12,280 nt of DNA from Acidobacteria bacterium UBA823. Lineage in GTDB: Bacteria > Acidobacteriota > Vicinamibacteria > Vicinamibacterales > UBA823. Below, one piece after another: positions 1-6,709 of this stretch. Made by a program: the position numbers and the translations under genes. Numbering within the stretch: the stretch's first letter is position 1; each line of letters starts with the position of its first letter. The DNA is taken from contig DBHR01000099.1 in NCBI GenBank assembly GCA_002296225.1, positions 1 to 12,280 of the forward strand. The letters run 5' to 3'. The notes beneath the pieces were generated by a model. It saw only the letters and a list, made by a program, of their open reading frames with translations, had not been told where the DNA came from and searched no databases.

Positions 1-485
1 TAGGTGGCTGCCGCAGTCACTGCCTTTTTTACCTGCTCTCTGCGGATGCCAGTAGCTACTTCGCCTTTCAGGCAACTGCTAAGGCCGATCAAGCCCTCGG
101 AGTTCTGCGCGAGAATGTCCTTGTCGATCCTCGGCTTGTAATAAAACCCCTCTGTATAGCCAGACGACACCAACTTAATGAGGTTCTGGTAACCGGCCGT
201 GTTTTCAGCGAGCAAAACGAGGTGGTTGGCTATTTCGCCTGGCGAACCACTCTTCGTCGTTCGATCACCCGGTGCAACATACACTTCGCAACCCAGAATT
301 GGTTTCACGCCTCGCCTTCTCGCCTCGTCATGGAAGGCTATCGCCGAAAACATGTTTCCGTGTTCCGTCACTGCTAACGCCGGCACACCCCTTTTGGATG
401 CTTCGTTCATTAACTCGCCGATCCGGCACGCACCATCAAGTAAGGAGAATTCAGTGTGGAGATGAAGATGGATGAACTCGGCCAT
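1..485 (-). CDS. dnaE: DNA polymerase III subunit alpha, N-terminal part (partial)
   Basis: This is the catalytic subunit of the replicative DNA polymerase, cut by the window edge: only the first 161 codons are present, out of roughly 1,100-1,200 usual for the family. The N-terminus is a PHP domain. It shows the HLHLHTEFSLLDG motif (residues 6-18, with the metal-type histidines 6, 8 and 10), then TEHGNMF (40-46) and GCEVYVAPG further on, all typical of DnaE. Many family members have TDHGNMF, so Glu41 is a mild variant. The ATG start at 485 has an AAGGA ribosome binding site five bases upstream. It lies 34 bases after the guaA stop on the same strand, so the two are probably co-transcribed. 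PolC or DnaE2 are less likely because the PHP domain begins right at the N-terminus with the standard DnaE pattern, but the C-terminal part needed to exclude DnaE2 is outside the window. Confidence 0.95.
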   Translation of the reverse strand, partial: MAEFIHLHLHTEFSLLDGACRIGELMNEASKRGVPALAVTEHGNMFSAIAFHDEARRRGVKPILGCEVYVAPGDRTTKSGSPGEIANHLVLLAENTAGYQNLIKLVSSGYTEGFYYKPRIDKDILAQNSEGLIGLSSCLKGEVATGIRREQVKKAVTAAAT

Positions 486-519
486 GCAAATCCTTAAACC
501 CTGCTTAGGTTAGGCAACC

Positions 520-2091
520 TCACTCCCACTCGATTGTGGACGGTGGTTTTGAGGTGATGTCGTACACGACTCGGTTAATACCCTTCACCTCATTGACGAT
601 CCGTGACGACATTCCAGCAAGAAGTTCGTTCGGCAAGGGTGCCCAGTCAGCTGTCATTCCGTCACGACTCTCAATCGCCCGGATTGCCACCGTATACTCG
701 TAGGTTCTTTCGTCGCCCATTACGCCGACGGTCTGGATTGGAAGGAGCACCGCGAACGACTGCCATACACGTCTGTACCACCCGCCTCGCTTAATTTCCT
801 CCGTAACAATGGAATCGGCCTCGCGCAGTAAGGCTAATCGTTGCCCTGTAACCGAGCCCAGAATCCGAACGGCCAATCCCGGCCCAGGAAAGGGCTGTCG
901 CCAGACCAACTCATCGTCCACTCCAAGTTCGATTCCGACTTGCCGCACCTCATCCTTAAATAGTTGACGTAACGGCTCAAGGAGCTCGAAACTCATATTT
1001 TCTGGGAGGCCTCCGACGTTGTGATGGCTCTTGATTGGCACTGATGGTCCTACAACCGAAACGCTCTCGATCACATCTGGATACAACGTACCTTGCGCAA
1101 GGAAGTTGAACTCACCGAGTTCTCCCGCCTTCCGCTCGAAGACTTCAATGAACGTTCTGCCGATGATCTTCCGTTTGCGTTCAGGATCCACGACACCATC
1201 GAGTCTGCTCAGAAACACCTCCGAGGCATCCACAAACACGACTGGTAATCGGAGTTTGTCCGCAAACCGTTTTCGGATCTGATCGGCCTCATTGAGTCTG
1301 AGTAGCCCGTTATCAACGAAGATGCACGTAAGGCGATCCCCAATCGCGCGGTGAATAAGCATGGCGGCGACCGTGGAATCGACTCCACCGCTTAATCCGC
1401 ACACGACCCGACCGTTGCCCACTAACTCTTTGGTTCGCTCGATCGTTTCTTCAACAAATGACGCCATCGTCCAATCGCCCACGCAGCCACAGATTCGTTG
1501 AGCGAAGTTCCTCAGAATATCCACGCCACGTTCCGTATGGGCCACCTCGGGATGAAACAGTAATCCATACAACCCTCGGTCGCCATCTTCCATCGCAGCC
1601 ACTGGGGCGTTGGCGCTTGTCGCCGTTACGGTAAAACCCGGTGGAACTGCTTCGATGAGATCGCCGTGGCTCGCCCAAACCCGCACCGTGCCTGGAAGCC
1701 CGCTGAACAAAATCTGCTCATTCGAAGGTTGGACACTTGCATGTCCGTATTCGCGGTGCGGCGCGGCTGAAACCTTTCCACCTAAGGCTTCCGTCATCGC
1801 CTGCATTCCATAGCAAATCCCAAGTACCGGCACGGGGAGGTCAAAGATTTTCGGATCACATCTTGGTGCATCCTGTTCAGACAGCGACCGGGGTCCACCA
1901 GACAGAATGATGCCGTTCGGTTCCCGTGCCTCGATTTCTGACAGGGGCATGTCGAAGGGAATAATTTCTGTCAGAACAGACAATTCACGCAGACGCCGCG
2001 CGATGAGTTGTGTGTATTGCGATCCGAAATCGAGGACGATTAGTGATTGATGTTTCACGGCGTTAGGTGGCTCATGAGATGCCGCGTTCAA
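520..2091 (-). CDS. guaA: GMP synthase (glutamine-hydrolysing)
   Basis: Converts XMP to GMP using glutamine and ATP, the last step of guanine nucleotide synthesis, in the cytoplasm. It has 523 residues, about the family length (E. coli about 525). The class I glutamine amidotransferase domain (about 16-200) has the nucleophile Cys93 in GICYGMQ and the His180/Glu182 pair in HPEV. The ATP pyrophosphatase domain (about 205-400) has the PP-loop SGGVDS at 234-239. The C-terminal dimerisation domain ends in the family signature KPPSTIEWE. The start is uncertain. The longest frame begins with TTG at 2091 and has no Shine-Dalgarno sequence. An in-frame GTG at 2058 (codon 12) would give MKHQSLIVLDFGSQYTQ, closer to the usual GuaA N-terminus. 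A perfect TATAAT lies just upstream on this strand (2106-2111). It is divergent from the propeller gene with one base between the annotated starts and is followed by dnaE. Confidence 0.97.
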   Translation of the reverse strand: MNAASHEPPNAVKHQSLIVLDFGSQYTQLIARRLRELSVLTEIIPFDMPLSEIEAREPNGIILSGGPRSLSEQDAPRCDPKIFDLPVPVLGICYGMQAMTEALGGKVSAAPHREYGHASVQPSNEQILFSGLPGTVRVWASHGDLIEAVPPGFTVTATSANAPVAAMEDGDRGLYGLLFHPEVAHTERGVDILRNFAQRICGCVGDWTMASFVEETIERTKELVGNGRVVCGLSGGVDSTVAAMLIHRAIGDRLTCIFVDNGLLRLNEADQIRKRFADKLRLPVVFVDASEVFLSRLDGVVDPERKRKIIGRTFIEVFERKAGELGEFNFLAQGTLYPDVIESVSVVGPSVPIKSHHNVGGLPENMSFELLEPLRQLFKDEVRQVGIELGVDDELVWRQPFPGPGLAVRILGSVTGQRLALLREADSIVTEEIKRGGWYRRVWQSFAVLLPIQTVGVMGDERTYEYTVAIRAIESRDGMTADWAPLPNELLAGMSSRIVNEVKGINRVVYDITSKPPSTIEWE

Positions 2092-2092
2092 G

Positions 2093-3751
2093 ATGATTAA
2101 CGACTATTATAGCTGGGTGCCCCACGTTTTGATCAGGCTGCTTCACCGGCGACCCCTAGGCTCGTTGAAGCCTAGCAGCGCGATCGCGACTCTCGCCCTA
2201 ATAGGAATGCTGACGCTCACCGTGGCTGCCCAATCGCAGCGCGAAGAAGTCAGTTTGCCGTCAATTTTCCCGTTGAATCACGAATGGGTGAGCATTCTCC
2301 CGTTTCCGCCGACCCAGGCCCCCGCGACGGATGGAGCGTATCTGTATATTCCATTACGCGGCGATCTGTTGGCAGCGGTGTTCGTCGCCGACGGAATTAT
2401 GCAGTGGCTCGTGGATCAGCCGGCTGATTTTCCCCCAACCGTTGGTGGCCAACTTCTGTTCGTCGCCGATGATCGTCGGGTGCACGCGCTCTGGTCGACG
2501 TTCGGAATAGAACTCTGGCAGCTTACATTCTCTGCCCCGATATCTTCTCCACTTCTCTGGGAATCCGGTCTACTTATCGTCGGCCTAGCGAATGGAGAGG
2601 TGTTGGCTTACGACACCCAAACTCAGCGACCTGTCTGGAAGCAACAACTTTCGGCTGGGGTCCTTCTCCCAACCATCGACGACGGTCGCCTCTTCGTGCC
2701 GCAGGCGGACGGCCATATTTCGTCACTCGACCTGGCGACGGGCTCACTGCTTTGGGAACGTGAGCTAGGCGGCGCCCCAACACGCATCCGGGCCTACCAT
2801 GATCGCCTCTATGTTGGTTCGACCGACAATTTTCTTTATGCCATCGATCGCCGGGATGGCCGGATCCGATGGCGTTGGCGCACGGGCGCCGATATTATCG
2901 GAGCCCCTGTCGTGACGTCCGAGGCCATATTGTTCGTTTCGCTCGACAATCAATTGCGGGCGCTTGCGGGCCGGACCGGCGTTCAACTCTGGAAGCAGCG
3001 TCTGCCCACACGTCCGGTCGGTGGCCTAATTCAATTTGGCGAAATTCTTATGTTGCCTGGGCGTACGCCCCCGGTACATCTATTTTATTTAGATAACGGT
3101 GAACTGGCTGGGCAGATCCTGGTGGACGCTGACCTAACCCTGCCGGTAATTCGCGTCGAAGTCGACCAAGCCCAAGAACTCGAAGACGACCAGGCCACGG
3201 ACGAGAACACCAACGACCTCTCCGAGAAGATTTCGGCGAATGTCGAGTTGCCTTTTCCGCCGACCGTTGTCCGAGCTAATGATGTTGACGATGTGGCATT
3301 CGTGCTAGTCACCGCCGCGGGCGAGGTTCATGCCTACGCATCAGCCTATGGTTTAACCCTCGAAACGCCACTGCTCATTCCTGGCGAAGACCCGACGACA
3401 CTGCCTCTCACGACGTTGAACTATGTACCCGGCTGGCCAGCCGCGTCTCGGGTTGGACCAATGCGCGAACTAAGTCCCCTGCCGGGCTGGCAGGAGTTAA
3501 GGGCTTTAGACCTGGGTCGTCTTGCGACTCTGCCTGGTCGGCGCTTCGTGCCGCCGTTGACTCACGGGTTGACGATTATTCCTGGTCGCAGGTTCTGGCG
3601 CTTCCGGCTTGCGCCAGCGGCGAGCCTACCTGGCCGTTCGTTTAGCCTACCGGCTGCACCCCGCCTTACACCACTCGATCCGCTACCCGGCGTCTCGATT
3701 GCGATTGATGGAATGGTCCGTTTCACTGTTCCCAAGCCAGGATTCATTTAA
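2093..3751 (+). CDS. exported PQQ-type (BamB-like) beta-propeller protein with LPG-repeat tail
   Basis: No specific function can be assigned. Residues 29-46 form a hydrophobic signal-peptide core after a basic stretch (RLLHRRPLGSLKPS), ending near VAAQSQ; there is no lipobox cysteine, so it is probably secreted or periplasmic. Residues about 80-345 form a propeller of PQQ-enzyme-like repeats: tryptophans at 105, 142, 182, 221, 260 and 300 (in W-x-x-x-L-type strands such as VWKQQL and LLWEREL) recur every 37-40 residues, and blades carry GxLxAxDxxTG-like turns. An acidic linker follows (about 358-379). From 429 to 534 there are seven [LIV]PG motifs spaced 16-19 residues (see finding). Such propellers are known in BamB and in many uncharacterised secreted proteins. 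The start is unclear: ATG 2093, GTG 2117 (six bases after TATTAT) and TTG 2165 are all possible, none with a clear Shine-Dalgarno sequence. The last 69 bases overlap the end of pssA on the other strand. Confidence 0.88.
   Translation: MINDYYSWVPHVLIRLLHRRPLGSLKPSSAIATLALIGMLTLTVAAQSQREEVSLPSIFPLNHEWVSILPFPPTQAPATDGAYLYIPLRGDLLAAVFVADGIMQWLVDQPADFPPTVGGQLLFVADDRRVHALWSTFGIELWQLTFSAPISSPLLWESGLLIVGLANGEVLAYDTQTQRPVWKQQLSAGVLLPTIDDGRLFVPQADGHISSLDLATGSLLWERELGGAPTRIRAYHDRLYVGSTDNFLYAIDRRDGRIRWRWRTGADIIGAPVVTSEAILFVSLDNQLRALAGRTGVQLWKQRLPTRPVGGLIQFGEILMLPGRTPPVHLFYLDNGELAGQILVDADLTLPVIRVEVDQAQELEDDQATDENTNDLSEKISANVELPFPPTVVRANDVDDVAFVLVTAAGEVHAYASAYGLTLETPLLIPGEDPTTLPLTTLNYVPGWPAASRVGPMRELSPLPGWQELRALDLGRLATLPGRRFVPPLTHGLTIIPGRRFWRFRLAPAASLPGRSFSLPAAPRLTPLDPLPGVSIAIDGMVRFTVPKPGFI
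2106..2111 (-). promoter_or_regulatory. -10 box (TATAAT) of the likely guaA promoter
   Basis: A perfect TATAAT on the minus strand ends 14 bases before the guaA TTG codon, so transcription would start about 5-8 bases before that codon, or about 40 bases before the alternative GTG at 2058. The best -35 match (TGATCA at 18-base spacing) is poor. The same A/T block reads TATTAT on the plus strand (2105-2110), six bases before an in-frame GTG of the propeller gene, so it could serve both directions. This is inference from sequence only. Confidence 0.5.
3374..3694 (+). repeat. seven [LIV]PG motifs at 16-19 residue spacing, within the propeller gene
   Basis: Protein-level repeat in the C-terminal tail of the propeller gene. 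Units begin at residues 429 (IPGED), 445 (VPGWP), 463 (LPGWQ), 480 (LPGRR), 496 (IPGRR), 512 (LPGRS) and 531 (LPGVS). Units 4-6 also share an aromatic residue two positions after PGR (LPGRRF, IPGRRF, LPGRSF). At DNA level the shared core is CCTGG or CC(C/G)GG plus (T/C)CG, and units 4 and 5 are both exactly 48 bases, so the repeat is old and diverged rather than a recent tandem duplication. One more isolated LPGR occurs at residue 321. Confidence 0.75.
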
Positions 3752-4507
3752 CCTGCCAGCCGCACGCCGTCGAACCCGGCCGAGAAGTGCTTCAAGGGGG
3801 CCAGACGCGAGGTAGGCATATGCCATGCCCACTAGGACAAAGGGCGGATGCGCCGTGATGATTGCAATCACAGCCGCGACGGCGATTAATGGAACATACG
3901 AACGCCGATGACCAAGGTCTATTTCTTTGAAGCTACGAAACCGAAGCTTCGTGATCATTAGGAATGCTGGCAGCAGAACCACTACAAAGACTGGCAATGC
4001 CTCAATTGCTGTTTCAAGGCCTGTCGGGTACGCGAAAACCGTCGCGGCGAGTACGCAGGCCGCCGATGGGCTTGGCATTCCAACGAAGTATCGCTTGTCC
4101 AATGTCACGGACTGCAGGTTGAATCGCGCCAACCTCGTAGCCGTCGCCACGACATACAGAAAGCCAGCCGCCCACCCCAGCCGACCGAACGGGGCCAACC
4201 CCCAAGCGCACGTAAGGATCGCCGGTGCGACACCGAACGAGACGATGTCCACCAGTGAGTCAAACTCAGTACCAAATTTACTTGTCGCGCCAGTCAGACG
4301 AGCGATCCGGCCGTCCAGAGTGTCGAGTACGAGCGCGACACCGATAAACGGCGCGGCAATACCGAATTCACCTCTAAGCGTGTAAACGAGGCACGCGTAC
4401 CCGCAAAACAGATTCGCCACCGTGAACATGCTGGGTAGAAGAAACATGCCTCGCCGCGCTCGTTGCTCCTTCCGGCGATAACCTTGAAATGCCGACACGG
4501 CCTCCAT
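3683..4507 (-). CDS. pssA: CDP-diacylglycerol--serine O-phosphatidyltransferase
   Basis: Makes phosphatidylserine from CDP-diacylglycerol and serine in the inner membrane; the neighbouring Psd would decarboxylate it to phosphatidylethanolamine. It has 274 residues with several membrane segments (about 22-44, 50-65, 85-104, 108-126, 142-160, 168-186, 204-236). The complete CDP-alcohol phosphotransferase motif D(x)2DG(x)2AR(x)8G(x)3D(x)3D is present: D62, D65-G66, A69-R70, G79, D83, D87. The ATG start is preceded by GGAAGGAG eight bases upstream. The family also includes phosphatidylglycerophosphate synthase, but the adjacent psd gene and the NLFCG segment near the N-terminus favour PssA. The last 25 or so residues, after LLGRVRRR, are hydrophilic, look non-conserved, and are encoded across the region overlapping the convergent propeller gene. 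The gap to psd is 106 bases, so a promoter of its own is possible, though I see none. Confidence 0.94.
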   Translation of the reverse strand: MEAVSAFQGYRRKEQRARRGMFLLPSMFTVANLFCGYACLVYTLRGEFGIAAPFIGVALVLDTLDGRIARLTGATSKFGTEFDSLVDIVSFGVAPAILTCAWGLAPFGRLGWAAGFLYVVATATRLARFNLQSVTLDKRYFVGMPSPSAACVLAATVFAYPTGLETAIEALPVFVVVLLPAFLMITKLRFRSFKEIDLGHRRSYVPLIAVAAVIAIITAHPPFVLVGMAYAYLASGPLEALLGRVRRRAAGRLNESWLGNSETDHSINRNRDAG

Positions 4508-4613
4508 GAATACTACTCCTTCCCTACACGATCGAGATCGTCCGCGTTCGAGCCGAGTGCCCCTTCAGCCACTTAGGTCTATGATGGAAACGCTCGTGGT
4601 CTCGCTACACCGA

Positions 4614-5270
4614 TCATTCGCTACAAGTAAACCGTGCTACCGTAGTTTCTCCAGCCCGTACGCGTTGGCCAGAACCCACGACAAGCGTCGCCGTTCGCGG
4701 CACAAACAAATCAATGCGAGATCCAAATTTCATAATTCCAAATCGTTCTCCAGCGCCGACCTTCTGCCCAACTCTCACGCGGCAAACGAGCCTGCGGGCT
4801 AACACCCCAACGATCTGGCGGCAAATTACGACGCCATTACGGCATCGGAAGCCAATCTCGGTACGTTCGTTTTCCGCGCTCGCTTCCTTCCGGTATGCCG
4901 CAAAGTACCGACCCGATCGCCGGCTGACGTGGGTCACTTCACCGCCGATGGGGACCCGGTTTACATGCACGTCTAACGGCGAAAGGAAGATACTAATCTG
5001 GTGCCAGGCGCCCTCGGGCGGATCCGGCGCGACGACCTCACCCGCCACCAACACTCGACCGTCGGCTGGCGCCAAAACAAGGTGTTCTCCATTAGGCGGC
5101 TCACGGTATGGATCTCGAAAGAAAAAGAAAAACAACGCCCCGAGGACACAAAACGGCACGGCCCACCAGGCGAGCCCGAAACTCACTAGCGCGCCCGCCA
5201 TTAGCCACGCGGACGCTATGAATGACACTCCCGAGCGATCAATCTTCACTACGCGGCTCTCAGCATACAC
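4614..5270 (-). CDS. psd: phosphatidylserine decarboxylase, short (archaeal-type) form
   Basis: Decarboxylates phosphatidylserine to phosphatidylethanolamine at the membrane. It has 218 residues, the size of the short Psd class rather than the roughly 300-residue E. coli type. Membrane segments lie at about 14-36 and 38-51, the second ending in five phenylalanines just before RDPYREPP. Family motifs follow: APADGRV (67-73), SPLDVHVNRVP (97-107) and KFGSRID (181-187). The Gly183-Ser184 bond is the expected self-cleavage site that turns Ser184 into the pyruvoyl group and splits the protein into beta and alpha chains. The start is GTG at 5270 with only a weak AGG upstream; it lies 9 bases after the stop of the DUF465-like gene, so translation may be coupled. 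With pssA downstream this forms a PE synthesis operon. The homopolymer-like TTTTTC run encoding the phenylalanines is coding, not a frameshift. Confidence 0.95.
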   Translation of the reverse strand: MYAESRVVKIDRSGVSFIASAWLMAGALVSFGLAWWAVPFCVLGALFFFFFRDPYREPPNGEHLVLAPADGRVLVAGEVVAPDPPEGAWHQISIFLSPLDVHVNRVPIGGEVTHVSRRSGRYFAAYRKEASAENERTEIGFRCRNGVVICRQIVGVLARRLVCRVRVGQKVGAGERFGIMKFGSRIDLFVPRTATLVVGSGQRVRAGETTVARFTCSE

Positions 5271-5279
5271 CGCGAGACG

Positions 5280-5546
5280 TTACCTGCTGGCCACGGAGGG
5301 GCTAGCAGGGTCTTGAGTGGACCCAGCTAAGTTTCGGCTCCGCTGCAATATGTTCTCCATCCGATCCTTCAGCTGCAACTTCTGCTTCTTGAGGGCGCTT
5401 TTTTCGAGCTGTTCAGGTTCGGACAAGTAAGGGTGTTCCGATAACCGAGTCAAACGGCTTTCGAGTTCATCGTGCCTCGCGGCTAACTGCTGGAATTCCC
5501 CGTCCGTTTCAAGTAAGCGCTGCTTCACCTGCGTTTCTGTCGACAT
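5280..5546 (-). CDS. DUF465/YdcH-like small coiled-coil protein
   Basis: A small protein of 88 residues, predicted to be helical and highly charged. It matches the DUF465 (YdcH) pattern by eye: an N-terminal helix (about 12-36, with HDELESRLTRL), a short loop (SEHPYLSEPE), and a second helix with the characteristic LKKQKLQLKDRMENIL (about 52-67). The family is widespread and of unknown function; it is thought to form small coiled-coil oligomers. The last 20 residues (from about 69) are a Ser/Pro/Ala-rich tail. The ATG start has a strong AGGAGGGG ribosome binding site. It is the first gene of the psd-pssA cluster, with a likely promoter at 5598-5626. The link to phospholipid synthesis is by location only. 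SlyX-like proteins are similar in size but lack the LKDxxxxIL signature. Confidence 0.82.
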   Translation of the reverse strand: MSTETQVKQRLLETDGEFQQLAARHDELESRLTRLSEHPYLSEPEQLEKSALKKQKLQLKDRMENILQRSRNLAGSTQDPASPSVASR

Positions 5547-5597
5547 CCACCCCTCCTGCAGTCAAGATATTCCAACCCGGGCAGCCGAAAGTGAGAC

Positions 5598-5626
5598 ACG
5601 GTAGCATAAGGTTGCTGGCCGTTCAA
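5598..5626 (-). promoter_or_regulatory. putative promoter of the DUF465-psd-pssA cluster
   Basis: On the minus strand TTGAAC (5626-5621) and TACCGT (5603-5598) are separated by exactly 17 bases. This gives four of six matches to the -35 consensus and a TAnnnT -10 box. Transcription would start near 5591, leaving a leader of about 45 bases with a strong ribosome binding site. The remaining part of the 193-base gap (about 5630-5739) holds nothing I can identify; a second TTGAAC lies further upstream without a good -10 partner. Confidence 0.45.
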
Positions 5627-5739
5627 GCAGTCTCAATTCACGTTGGTTCATCGAGCAGCCTCTCGCGGTTCAAGGGTTTTGGACCGAAGCGATTTCCAAT
5701 CCGACCATTCCCCCGCGCTACCGACCTCGCCCGAAAAGC

Positions 5740-6567
5740 TCAACCGTCTCCGCTATTGCTTGGCTCCGCCATATTCCGGCGCTGATCGCGGGCCAACTCG
5801 ACAGCGGGTCTCCGGATATACATTGGCCGAATAGCGTGAGGGCCCACTAGTCGTTCACCATTCGCCATACTCGCCAGCTGACCCAGAGCCGGAGCGATTG
5901 CTTCGGGCATCGGCAGCGTAAGGACACGTCGACCAAGCCGCGCCTCGGCTTCCTTTGCGAATCGTACCCCGCCATCTCCCACTAAAACCAGCGACCGGCC
6001 AGAGAGCGACTCCAGCCATTTACCCGCCACTTCTGTGGGCGTACCCACGCAATGAGGTTCGAGTTCTGCGAACCCCGAAGGCGCCATGACCGCCTTCGCC
6101 ATCACATTATTTGGACGCTCTCCGTCCATGACGTTCACGTCTGAAAGTCTCAGGAATGCCGCGCCGAATACTTGCCGACGCAGTCCATCGAGCCAAACGG
6201 CGATCACCTGAGCCTCTGCGTCCCGCCGGCTCTCGGCGATAGCCGCTAATGTCGAGACGCCGACGATCGGTACGGACCTCGCAAGCGCCAGCCCCTGAAC
6301 CGTAGCGACCCCAACCCGCAGCCCAGTAAATGAGCCCGGCCCAATTGCAACGGCGTACCGCTCGACATCTTTAAGCGCAAGCCCATTCATACACAGTATT
6401 TTGATAATTTCACCTGGCAGACGCTCACCGTGAGCTCGGTCGGATGATCCTCGGCGACTGGCGATAATCTTACCGCCTCGTAACAGGGCGACACTTCCCG
6501 CTGGCGTCGCGGTTTCAAGCGCAATTATGACCCCTTGAAATTGTCCCGGCACAGCAGCGTTTCCCAT
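5740..6567 (-). CDS. tsaB: tRNA threonylcarbamoyladenosine biosynthesis protein TsaB
   Basis: Partner of TsaD in the TsaB-TsaD-TsaE complex that places threonylcarbamoyl on A37 of ANN-decoding tRNAs (t6A). It has 275 residues, somewhat longer than the E. coli protein (about 231). The ASKHA-type fold begins with VIIALETATPAGSVALL (13-29), followed by AHGERLP (45-51). The TsaB signature GPGSFTGLRVG is at 76-86. TsaB lacks the metal-binding histidine motif of TsaD, and none is seen here, which separates it from TsaD. The ATG start has no convincing Shine-Dalgarno sequence (only GTGGG directly before it) and a TAGAAT lies nine bases upstream, so a leaderless transcript is possible. The first 11 residues precede the conserved strand. 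It is divergent from mutS. No rimI gene follows, although tsaB-rimI pairs are common. Confidence 0.95.
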   Translation of the reverse strand: MGNAAVPGQFQGVIIALETATPAGSVALLRGGKIIASRRGSSDRAHGERLPGEIIKILCMNGLALKDVERYAVAIGPGSFTGLRVGVATVQGLALARSVPIVGVSTLAAIAESRRDAEAQVIAVWLDGLRRQVFGAAFLRLSDVNVMDGERPNNVMAKAVMAPSGFAELEPHCVGTPTEVAGKWLESLSGRSLVLVGDGGVRFAKEAEARLGRRVLTLPMPEAIAPALGQLASMANGERLVGPHAIRPMYIRRPAVELARDQRRNMAEPSNSGDG

Positions 6568-6576
6568 CCCACAACA

Positions 6577-6610
6577 ATTCTAATCGCGTGCCCCCTCTGT
6601 AGAAAGTCAA
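6577..6610 (-). promoter_or_regulatory. possible tsaB promoter
   Basis: On the minus strand TTGACT (6610-6605) is followed by TAGAAT (6582-6577). The spacing of 22 bases is too long for a standard sigma-70 promoter, so either the TAGAAT acts with a poor -35, or the TTGACT pairs with a weaker box such as CGATTA (18 bases). The TAGAAT ends nine bases before the tsaB ATG, which would give a leaderless mRNA. Confidence 0.3.
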
Positions 6611-6623
6611 CGAGCGCCGTGCC

Positions 6624-6653
6624 TTGACTGTGCCTAGACCCCCTTTCTATACT
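6624..6653 (+). promoter_or_regulatory. sigma-70-type promoter of mutS
   Basis: TTGACT (6624-6629) and TATACT (6648-6653) are separated by 18 bases, five of six matches to consensus at each box. This is the best promoter in the window. Transcription would start near 6660, about 50 bases before the mutS start. A short inverted repeat GGCCG-GCTTAA-CGGCC (6656-6671) sits at the predicted start site and could be an operator or a small hairpin. Confidence 0.7.
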
Positions 6654-6709
6654 GTGGCCGGCTTAACGGCCTTCCAGCACCGCGGCCAATCAGCAGTCGA
6701 GAACACGCC

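Noticed and set aside
3927..4385. 152-codon open frame on the plus strand over pssA
   Set aside because: Shadow of the pssA frame; no motif and low-complexity composition.
4528..4541. Inverted repeat ACGATC-GA-GATCGT upstream of pssA
   Set aside because: Six-base arms are short enough to occur by chance, and no promoter was found beside it.
5107..5126. A-rich run in psd as a programmed frameshift site
   Set aside because: The psd frame is intact through it and it simply encodes a phenylalanine-rich membrane segment.
4714..5316. 200-codon open frame on the plus strand over psd
   Set aside because: It is the complement of psd, whose family motifs are unambiguous; the translation is Arg/Thr/Pro-rich with no domain.
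5547..5739. Possible missing gene (for example rimI after tsaB) in the 193-base gap
   Set aside because: All frames on the minus strand are short and carry no acetyltransferase motif; only a candidate promoter is seen.
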